Source: Comamonadaceae bacterium CG_4_10_14_3_um_filter_60_75
Lineage (GTDB): Bacteria > Pseudomonadota > Gammaproteobacteria > Burkholderiales > Burkholderiaceae_C
Length of the DNA: 5,004 nucleotides
Direction: 5' to 3'
Assembly (NCBI GenBank): GCA_002784245.1
Contig: PFKL01000041.1
Coordinates: 1-5,004, forward strand
How positions within the stretch are numbered: the first letter of the stretch is position 1; each line of letters opens with the position of its first letter. Positions 1 to 5,004 of the stretch are shown one piece after another. The translations under genes and the position numbers were made by a program. The notes under the pieces were generated by a model. It saw only the letters and a list, made by a program, of their open reading frames with translations. It did no database searches and was not told the DNA's origin.

Positions 1-401
1 TGCTCGACGCGGATGCGCTGGCCGTTGACCTCTACCGTGTGCGCATCCAGCACGGTTGCTGCGCCTTGCAGCACGGTGACACCGGCGCCGAGAAGGTTTT
101 TCTCGTACATGGCGCTGAGCTTGCTGATCTCTGCGTCTTTGGCGGCAATCAGCTTGGGCCATGAAAAGGTGACCGGTGGCACGCTCCAGCCGAAACCTGC
201 CGCATCGGCGAATTCCTGTGCGTAGTGCGACGCGTACACCAACAGTTTTTTGGGCACGCAACCGCGAATGACGCAGGTGCCGCCGTAGCGAAAGCTCTCG
301 GCAATGGCCACGCGCGCACCCAGATTGGCGGCGATGCGTGCGGCACGTACGCCGCCGGAGCCACCGCCGATGACGAAGAGTTGGTAGTCGAATGCAGACA
401 T
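1..401 (-). CDS. gor: Glutathione-disulfide reductase, N-terminal part (3' end cut by window edge)
   Basis: Predicted cytoplasmic FAD enzyme that reduces glutathione disulfide with NADPH. The frame starts at ATG (399-401) and runs off the left edge after about 133 codons; the family is usually about 450 residues, so only the FAD-binding part and redox centre are present. Seen: an N-terminal Rossmann dinucleotide motif GGGSGG at residues 12-17, an acidic residue (Glu35) ending the second strand, and the redox-disulfide motif GGTCVIRGCVPKK with Cys43 and Cys48. The VPKK ending separates glutathione reductases from dihydrolipoamide dehydrogenase (usually CIPSK) and mercuric reductase. The VIRGC form resembles plant, cyanobacterial and many proteobacterial enzymes rather than E. 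coli Gor (VNVGC). AGGGA (408-412) lies 6 nt before the ATG and overlaps the stop of the upstream EAL gene, only 9 nt away, which supports this start and co-transcription. The NADPH and dimerisation domains cannot be checked. Confidence 0.94.
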   Translation of the reverse strand, partial: MSAFDYQLFVIGGGSGGVRAARIAANLGARVAIAESFRYGGTCVIRGCVPKKLLVYASHYAQEFADAAGFGWSVPPVTFSWPKLIAAKDAEISKLSAMYEKNLLGAGVTVLQGAATVLDAHTVEVNGQRIRVE

Positions 402-410
402 GGTTTTTCC

Positions 411-2477
411 CTATGCGTTGAATTTTTTTACAAAAGCGATGAACTCACCCAATGGCATCGGCCTGGCCACCACATAGCCTTGCAGCAGATCACAGTGGTT
501 GTCGGCCAGCCAGCCCTGTTCTTGGGCGGTTTCAGCGCCTTCGGCCACCACCGAAAGTCCCAATTCATGGCACAGCAAAATGGTCGAGCGTACGATGGCG
601 GCGTTTTTGGGATGCGTATCAACGCCAGAGACAAACGCGCGGTCAATTTTGAGCTCGTTAACCGGCAAAGTCTGTACATAGGCCAGCGACGATTGCCCTG
701 TGCCGTAGTCGTCAATCGAGAGTTTGAAACCGAATTGAGACAGCTCCTGGAGATGTTGCAGCGCCAACTCCGGCTGATCCATCAAGGCGCTCTCGGTAAT
801 CTCCAGACACAGTTGGCTGGCGGGCAAACCCGACTGCTTGACCAACTGCTGGATGTCCGACACCAACGCGTGATTCAACAAATCGAGCGTTGAAAGATTC
901 GCCGATGGCACCACGGCCAAGCCGTCACGATGCCATTGCGCCGCATCAAAGATTACCTGGCGCAGCACCCAGGGTGTAATTTCACGGATAAAACCTGTCT
1001 GCTCGGCAAACGGAATGAACTGCATTGGCGGGATCAGACCCTTGACAGGATGCCGCCAACGGATCAAAGCTTCGGCCGCAGTGATTTTGTGCTGTGCCAA
1101 GTTCAGCTTGGGCTGGTAGTAAATGACAAAGTCACCACGCGCCAGTGCTTCGCGCATTTCACCGATCAAGAACAGTTGTGCTGGCGCGGGTTCTGTCACG
1201 TTGTCCGAGGCAAAAACGATGGGGTCATGCCGACGCTTGGCGGTGGCCAGCGCCATGCCCGCAAAGCGCAACAAACAGCCTGAATCCACATGGCCTGAGG
1301 CATACAAAATGGCGCCAGCGCTGATGTCAATGTCCAGCTTTGTGCCATCAATAAAGATCGGCTCACGCAGTGCCTCAATCACACGCAGAACGGTCGCCTG
1401 CGTCGTTTCCTGATCGGTGCCACGTAAAAGCATGGCGTATTGGTCAGCCCACAACCGCGCCACGACATCGGAGCCCTTCACAAGCTGTTGAATCCGTGTT
1501 GCAAGGGTGCACAGCAAGCGGTCGCCCACGGCGTGCCCCAAGGCATCGTTGATAGGCGCAAAGCGGTTGATGTCGAGCAACACCAGTGCGCCGGTTTCTT
1601 CACTGGGGCGTGCTTCAAGCAGCTCGATAAAGCGTGTGCGGTTGGGCAAATCGGTCAGGGGGTCGACGTAGGCCAGGCGCAGGATTTTTTCCTCACGCGT
1701 GGCAATGCTGTTGCGCATGCTGGTCAATGCCCGCAGCAACGCACCCAGTTCACCACGCTGGCCCGTTGGTACCTCGGTGGCGTAATCACCACGGGCAATA
1801 CGCTGTGCCACTGAAACCGCCCCACGTACCGGGATCACAATGCCACGTGCAATGAACCACGCCATCAGGGCACCAGCCAGTAACGCGACCAGGGCCAACA
1901 GAATCACGCGTTGTTTTGCCAGGGCTGCGGATTGCCTGAGCTGCTCCAGCTCTGACTGCATCATTTGCTGCAGATGCGCTTCAAGCGCACGGGTGTCAAA
2001 CAGCAAGGTGTTGAGCACCTTGTGCGTGCGGTCTTCAAAATAAACACGCGCTTTGCTTGTGCCTTCAAGCTCAATCAGCTCGACCGTCTCTTGCAGCAAC
2101 ACGGCGTAGCGCTCGCGCAGGTCACTGACATGATCAATTTCCTGCTGCACATCGGCACTGAGCATGGTCATGTCAAGATCACTGACCGCCTTGCCAGAGG
2201 CGGCAATTTCCTCGTCCAGCGCCGCATAAAGCTTCACCCGGTCGTCACGCGCCTTGGTTTGCAACAGGTTAAGCAAGATGATGGCTTCGGCCTGCGCATG
2301 CTGGTTGATACGCTGCGCCAGGAGTGCGCGACGAGCCTGAAAATTGACAATCTCTTGCGTCGCAGCAGTCAGACCTTCAAGCCGCTGCAAAGACACCGCA
2401 GCCACAGCCAGCAGCAGACCGAGCAAGACAGTGAACGCCAGAATCAGCCGAGCGCGAATGGACAGGTTTTTCAACAT
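411..2477 (-). CDS. Membrane sensor HAMP-GGDEF(degenerate)-EAL protein, predicted c-di-GMP phosphodiesterase
   Basis: Predicted inner-membrane receptor that hydrolyses cyclic di-GMP. The 688-residue protein has TM1 at about 10-31, a helical periplasmic region at about 32-190 resembling four-helix-bundle chemoreceptor sensors, TM2 at about 191-211, HAMP at about 211-263, GGDEF at about 265-424 and EAL at about 435-683. The cyclase signature is replaced by WADQY (343-347), and the inhibitory RxxD site reads KGSD (334-337), so cyclase activity and classical I-site binding are unlikely. The EAL domain keeps the residues expected for metal binding and catalysis: EAL at 469-471, Asn527, Glu559, Asp589-Asp590, Lys610, Glu646 and Gln666; its loop reads DDYGTGQSS. 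The GGDEF fold may act as an allosteric GTP-binding or structural module (inference). ATG at 2477 is kept because an in-frame TAA lies just upstream, although a strong Shine-Dalgarno sequence is not at normal distance. The gene lies 37 nt after the DUF3179 gene and 9 nt before gor. The sensed ligand is unknown. Confidence 0.95.
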   Translation of the reverse strand: MLKNLSIRARLILAFTVLLGLLLAVAAVSLQRLEGLTAATQEIVNFQARRALLAQRINQHAQAEAIILLNLLQTKARDDRVKLYAALDEEIAASGKAVSDLDMTMLSADVQQEIDHVSDLRERYAVLLQETVELIELEGTSKARVYFEDRTHKVLNTLLFDTRALEAHLQQMMQSELEQLRQSAALAKQRVILLALVALLAGALMAWFIARGIVIPVRGAVSVAQRIARGDYATEVPTGQRGELGALLRALTSMRNSIATREEKILRLAYVDPLTDLPNRTRFIELLEARPSEETGALVLLDINRFAPINDALGHAVGDRLLCTLATRIQQLVKGSDVVARLWADQYAMLLRGTDQETTQATVLRVIEALREPIFIDGTKLDIDISAGAILYASGHVDSGCLLRFAGMALATAKRRHDPIVFASDNVTEPAPAQLFLIGEMREALARGDFVIYYQPKLNLAQHKITAAEALIRWRHPVKGLIPPMQFIPFAEQTGFIREITPWVLRQVIFDAAQWHRDGLAVVPSANLSTLDLLNHALVSDIQQLVKQSGLPASQLCLEITESALMDQPELALQHLQELSQFGFKLSIDDYGTGQSSLAYVQTLPVNELKIDRAFVSGVDTHPKNAAIVRSTILLCHELGLSVVAEGAETAQEQGWLADNHCDLLQGYVVARPMPLGEFIAFVKKFNA

Positions 2478-2491
2478 CAGTTGTTACTCAC
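2477..2491 (-). other. Possible four-codon leader frame ending in a TGATG overlap with the EAL gene start
   Basis: On the minus strand a GTG at 2489-2491 opens a frame of four codons (Val-Ser-Asn-Asn), whose TGA stop shares its A with the ATG of the GGDEF/EAL gene. The purine-rich AGGAGAAAGGG (2499-2509) sits 7 nt before this GTG but 21 nt before the ATG, measured from its downstream edge. This layout could allow translational coupling by re-initiation. It may equally be chance, because very short frames are common. No homology argument is possible for four residues. Confidence 0.2.
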
Positions 2492-2498
2492 AAAATAG

Positions 2499-2509
2499 CC
2501 CTTTCTCCT
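2499..2509 (-). promoter_or_regulatory. Shine-Dalgarno-like purine run placed far from the EAL start
   Basis: AGGAGAAAGGG on the minus strand, in the 37-nt gap between the DUF3179 stop and the EAL ATG. It is the only strong Shine-Dalgarno match in the gap, but its AGGAG core ends 27 nt and its AAAGGG part 21 nt before the ATG, both longer than the usual 5-10 nt. A weak GTGAG (2487-2491) lies nearer the ATG. It may serve the GTG at 2489-2491, or reach the ATG through RNA folding. Confidence 0.35.
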
Positions 2510-2514
2510 GACGC

Positions 2515-3480
2515 TCACGGTACGCGCTGCGTTGCCACACGAAATACTGCCGTGTCAGGATGAAATGCGTACCACGCAAACCAGTACCCTACCACGGCGG
2601 GCCACTGCGCCCCGTTGCTGGCGTGCGCGGTGGCGCGTCCGGTTGCCTGATCAAAACGGATGGTCAGGGTGGTATTCGCCCAGGTATCGGTGATCACGCC
2701 ACTGGTTTTGCCGAGTTCTACAAATGGATAAGCTTTGGTCTGCTTGCCAATCTGCACGCCCAGCACCCGCTCTTTCGGGTGGAGCCCTGCAGACCTGAAA
2801 GCCAACGGAAACATGATCTCGGTGCTGATGTCATAACCTGCGTAAGGATCTTGGTCATATGCCCGGCGATGCCCGGTGTCAGCGGAGAGTGCTTGCGTCG
2901 TGGCGTGACTGTTGCGCCAGTCGCCCCAGGTGGTATGCGTGACCGGCACCATCATCAACTGCTGTCCTTTCATGGGGCCGCTGATGGCCTGGCCCATGAG
3001 TTGCGACCACAAGGAGCTGGTTTGCCGGTCGTACAACAACACGTCGTTGTTGTAGAGCAGACCTGACACACCAAAACTGAGCACCTGGCCATTTACACGG
3101 CGATCAAACGCTACGCCCGTGCCACACAGCGGGCAATAGGTGATGGTGATCGACTCCGCCTCAAACTGGTCGTTGACGACTTCGTGCCAGTTCAGAATGC
3201 GTAGCGGGTAGGCGCGCACGAAGCCCTGGCGCACCAGCCCCAACACCATGTCGTCCGGCTGCAAGAATCCAGCATTTGCTATTGTGACAAATCGCGGCTG
3301 GTCTATGGCGGGAATACCGTCTTTGGCCGGGCCACCAGAAACGATCTGATCCAAAGGTATCAGTGCGCCTTTTAGATCAAAACCATTCTTGATTTGCGCG
3401 TTCAGGCTGGTGCATGCCCAAAGCGCCAACACCAGAAAATACTTGGTCATTTTCGAACATGAATTCAATTGAGGTTTCAT
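2515..3480 (-). CDS. Exported DUF3179 domain protein, function unknown
   Basis: 321-residue protein with no established biochemical role. The N-terminus has a hydrophobic export signal (about residues 14-24) with a plausible signal peptidase I site after LNA at 26-28, so it should act in the periplasm or outside the cell. A Cys at 23 follows LWA, a poor lipobox, so a lipoprotein is less likely. The rest fits DUF3179: RAYPLRILNWHEVVND (89-104), the Cys-pair motif YCPLCGTG with Cys116 and Cys119, a SLWSQL segment (156-161), TTWGDW (183-188), and an aromatic-rich end containing GYWFAWYAFHPDT. The CxxC could bind a metal or form a disulfide after export; that is inference. Start at 3480 is preferred because AAGGGG (3490-3495) lies 9 nt upstream, whereas Met11 (3448-3450) has none. 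It follows the patatin gene after 24 nt and precedes the EAL gene by 37 nt. Confidence 0.93.
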   Translation of the reverse strand: MKPQLNSCSKMTKYFLVLALWACTSLNAQIKNGFDLKGALIPLDQIVSGGPAKDGIPAIDQPRFVTIANAGFLQPDDMVLGLVRQGFVRAYPLRILNWHEVVNDQFEAESITITYCPLCGTGVAFDRRVNGQVLSFGVSGLLYNNDVLLYDRQTSSLWSQLMGQAISGPMKGQQLMMVPVTHTTWGDWRNSHATTQALSADTGHRRAYDQDPYAGYDISTEIMFPLAFRSAGLHPKERVLGVQIGKQTKAYPFVELGKTSGVITDTWANTTLTIRFDQATGRATAHASNGAQWPAVVGYWFAWYAFHPDTAVFRVATQRVP

Positions 3481-3489
3481 TTCAATTTA

Positions 3490-3497
3490 CCCCTTCC
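3490..3497 (-). promoter_or_regulatory. Ribosome binding site of the DUF3179 gene
   Basis: GGAAGGGG on the minus strand, 9 nt before the ATG at 3478-3480, in the 24-nt gap after the patatin stop. It decides in favour of the first Met over the internal Met11, which has no such sequence. Confidence 0.65.
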
Positions 3498-3504
3498 AGG
3501 TGGC

Positions 3505-4644
3505 CTACTTGTGCAACACAATCCCCAGCATCGGGTCAAACGGATCGTTCCACGGTGCGGCATCAATGTGACGTTGGGCATATTCCGCCCCCGCTTTCCA
3601 GCGCGCACGAATGCCTGCTGGCGTGAAGTCGATGTCTTTGGTGTGGTCTTCACCCGCCAGCGCAGGAGCCTGCATGGGTAGCACGTGCATCACGGTGCCG
3701 CAACCCCAGCCCAGCAGTTCTTTCGCCTTGGGTGTATTGCGCGTCGCTGCGGGCAAGAGACGGCCGAGCTCGCGCACGATGTGGCGTAGATGGTGAATTT
3801 GTTGCTGTCGTGCGGTGTGGCTCTCGGCTCGGCTGGCGTATTGAATGTCTTTGAGGCGGCTGCTGACCTGGGCAAGGGTCTCGGGCACTGCACCTTCTTG
3901 CTGCCACAACTGTGCGGCAAAAATCACCGAGTCCTGGCGTGGGTTGTCGTCCATCACCACCTCCATCGGCGTGTTGGAGTAGATGCCGCCGTCCCAGTAC
4001 GGCTCACCGTCAATCATCACCGCCGGAAAAGCCGGCGGCAAAGCGCCAGAGGCCATCACATGATCCAGCGTCAGCACCGCCTCACGGCTGTCAAAGTAGT
4101 GCATTTCACCACTACGGGCGTTGACCGCGCCGAGCGTCAGCCGGGTCGCTTTGGCCTGGATACGATGAAAGTTGACCAGACTCTCCAGTGTGTCACGCAG
4201 AGGCTCGGTGCTGTAAAAGCTGGCTTGCGTGATACCCACCGGGTTGTGTGTGCCCATAAATGCGAGTGGGTTAGGCTTGAAAAATCCAGGAATTCCGTTG
4301 GTCACTGTCACCAGGTTATGCACCAAGTTGAGCATACCAAAGGTGTTCCACATCGACGACGATGTTGCTGCACTAGACACCAAGTCCCAGAATTCATGCA
4401 GGCGATCGAGCCGGTGCTCCGGCTTGTTGCCGGCAATGATGGCTGCATTGATCGCACCAATAGATGTACCTACGACCCAGTCGGGTTCAATGCCGGCGCG
4501 GTGCATGGCTTCGTACACCCCGGCTTGAAACGCACCCAGCGCACCGCCGCCCTGCATGACCAGCACGACACGGTCAGGCGGCTCGCACTGGTTTGCTGTA
4601 GAACTGGCACGCGTCGATGTTGACGCTGATGTTGGTTTGGCCAT
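3505..4644 (-). CDS. Patatin-like phospholipase with DUF3734-type C-terminus
   Basis: Predicted serine acyl hydrolase acting on phospholipids or other acyl esters; the true substrate is unknown. The 379-residue protein starts with about 20 Ser/Thr/Ala-rich residues without a clear signal peptide, so a cytoplasmic location is likely. The patatin core begins at about residue 25: oxyanion-hole glycine motif GGGALG (32-37), nucleophile motif GTSIG with Ser61 (59-63), and the dyad partner Asp218 in WDGG (217-220). All catalytic elements are present. After about residue 260 comes a helical, basic region (DIQYASRAESH and following) typical of the DUF3734 extension of bacterial patatins. AGGAG (4653-4657) sits 8 nt before the ATG, inside the end of the decarboxylase gene, whose stop is 3 nt upstream; this indicates tight coupling. 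Pairing with acetoacetate decarboxylase suggests a role in ketone-body or polyhydroxybutyrate-linked lipid metabolism (inference). A depolymerase role is possible but not shown. Confidence 0.95.
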   Translation of the reverse strand: MAKPTSASTSTRASSTANQCEPPDRVVLVMQGGGALGAFQAGVYEAMHRAGIEPDWVVGTSIGAINAAIIAGNKPEHRLDRLHEFWDLVSSAATSSSMWNTFGMLNLVHNLVTVTNGIPGFFKPNPLAFMGTHNPVGITQASFYSTEPLRDTLESLVNFHRIQAKATRLTLGAVNARSGEMHYFDSREAVLTLDHVMASGALPPAFPAVMIDGEPYWDGGIYSNTPMEVVMDDNPRQDSVIFAAQLWQQEGAVPETLAQVSSRLKDIQYASRAESHTARQQQIHHLRHIVRELGRLLPAATRNTPKAKELLGWGCGTVMHVLPMQAPALAGEDHTKDIDFTPAGIRARWKAGAEYAQRHIDAAPWNDPFDPMLGIVLHK

Positions 4645-4647
4645 GAG

Positions 4648-5004
4648 TCATTCTCCTGAGGTGGGGGCTGGGCTGGCAGCCAGGTAGTCGTACAAAACGC
4701 GGCCATAGGGCAAGGTCAGATTGGCGATGAAGTGCAAGCCACCGATGGCCCTGCGCACAGGCAGATCCGCCACGGGTGCATTGACATGCGCCGTCAAGTG
4801 CAGCCGCGCCGGGCCAGACCATGCCCCCTGAACGGCAATGTCGGTCATGTTATAGGCCACCAGTTGGGCAATGGCCAGTTCGCCATCCACGCCGGGAATG
4901 AGTTTGAGGTTGACCTGGGTTTTGCCCATCTTCTCGATGATCGAGGCCGATGAGCATTGCTTTTTGCCTGCCACGTCATACAACAAATGCTGATGCTTGT
5001 AGCC
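4648..5004 (-). CDS. adc: Acetoacetate decarboxylase, C-terminal part (5' end cut by window edge)
   Basis: Predicted to decarboxylate acetoacetate to acetone and CO2 in the cytoplasm. The last 118 codons are present; the frame is open to the right edge with no real start inside the window. A TTG at 4984-4986 is an internal Leu codon, because homologous sequence continues upstream of it. From memory of the Clostridium acetobutylicum enzyme (about 244 residues), this part aligns with its C-terminal half: it begins with GYKH, then has LKLIPGVDG, ITDV-like MTDIAV, AWSGPARL, APVADLPVR, a SSSHILAD-like GGLHFIAN, and ends near VLYDYL followed by about 10 extra residues. The Schiff-base lysine (Lys115 in the Clostridium enzyme, in a YPKK motif) would be encoded outside the window, so activity cannot be judged; a non-decarboxylating member of the superfamily remains possible. 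The stop is 3 nt before the patatin gene. Where this pair occurs in Burkholderiales, a 3-hydroxybutyrate dehydrogenase gene is often nearby (recollection, not checked). Confidence 0.92.
   Translation of the reverse strand, partial: GYKHQHLLYDVAGKKQCSSASIIEKMGKTQVNLKLIPGVDGELAIAQLVAYNMTDIAVQGAWSGPARLHLTAHVNAPVADLPVRRAIGGLHFIANLTLPYGRVLYDYLAASPAPTSGE
4653..4657 (-). promoter_or_regulatory. Ribosome binding site of the patatin-like gene
   Basis: AGGAG on the minus strand, 8 nt before the ATG at 4642-4644. It lies within the last codons of the upstream acetoacetate decarboxylase gene, so the two genes are probably translated from one transcript. Confidence 0.75.

Noticed and set aside
225..893. 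Plus-strand open frame of 222 codons across the gor/EAL junction
   Set aside because: It lies opposite two well-supported minus-strand genes and its product has no recognisable family; antisense shadow.
1965..2498. Plus-strand open frame of 177 codons opposite the sensor region of the EAL protein
   Set aside because: The opposite frame encodes the transmembrane and helical sensor segments continuous with the HAMP domain; the plus frame has no domain or good start signal.
2970..2998. Imperfect inverted repeat around CATGGGGCC / GGCCCATG
   Set aside because: It is internal to the DUF3179 gene, encoding two MGQ/GPM-like segments; coding explains it and no regulatory context is visible.
2560..3066. 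Plus-strand open frame of 168 codons opposite the DUF3179 gene
   Set aside because: The complementary frame matches DUF3179 across this stretch; antisense shadow.
3509..3521. Small inverted repeat TTGTG-CAA-CACAA at the end of the patatin gene, considered as a terminator
   Set aside because: The stem is only 5 bp and AT-rich, with no following U-run, and it lies within the last codons. It is too weak for an intrinsic terminator.
3481..3525. TTGCAC followed by a TAAAT stretch as a possible promoter for the DUF3179 gene
   Set aside because: The -10 match is poor and would overlap the ribosome binding site and leave almost no leader, so it is not supportable.
4020..4038. Perfect 7-bp GC-rich inverted repeat with a 5-nt loop (CCGCCGG / CCGGCGG)
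   Set aside because: It sits mid-gene and encodes the conserved PPAFPA segment of the patatin. There is no U-tract at a gene end, so it is explained by coding sequence.
3790..4623. Plus-strand open frame of 277 codons opposite the patatin gene
   Set aside because: The minus-strand frame has clear patatin motifs throughout. The plus-strand product is His/Arg/Val-rich without recognisable domains, as expected from the antisense of a GC-rich gene.

Overview
The window reads like a chromosomal segment of a Gram-negative bacterium, most likely a betaproteobacterium of the Burkholderiales (Comamonadaceae-like, e.g. the Rhodoferax/Polaromonas neighbourhood). This rests on moderately high GC, on protein sequences that resemble that group from memory, and on an acetoacetate decarboxylase gene next to a patatin/DUF3734 gene. 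The taxonomic guess is inference; no search was possible.

All five genes lie on the minus strand and cover almost everything. Reading in the direction of transcription (high to low coordinates): (1) the 3' end of an acetoacetate decarboxylase gene (4648-5004, start outside the window); (2) a patatin-like phospholipase with a DUF3734-type C-terminus (3505-4644); (3) a secreted DUF3179 protein of unknown function (2515-3480); (4) a membrane-bound HAMP-GGDEF-EAL protein with a ruined GGDEF site and a complete EAL site (411-2477), so a predicted c-di-GMP phosphodiesterase; (5) the first 133 codons of glutathione reductase, gor (1-401, running off the left end).

The gaps between genes are 3, 24, 37 and 9 nt. 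No convincing terminator or promoter is visible between them, so the five could be co-transcribed. The functions do not form one obvious pathway. The first pair fits ketone-body/polyhydroxybutyrate-linked carbon metabolism. The EAL protein is a signalling enzyme, the DUF3179 protein is an exported unknown, and gor is thiol redox housekeeping.

No RNA genes, mobile elements, CRISPR arrays or long repeats were seen, and no stretch over 300 bases lacks a gene. The long plus-strand reading frames are antisense shadows of the real genes. I find no evidence for a new multi-gene system. The points most worth checking are the GGDEF-to-WADQY replacement beside an intact EAL domain, and the unusual translation start of that gene, where a four-codon frame ends in a TGATG overlap.
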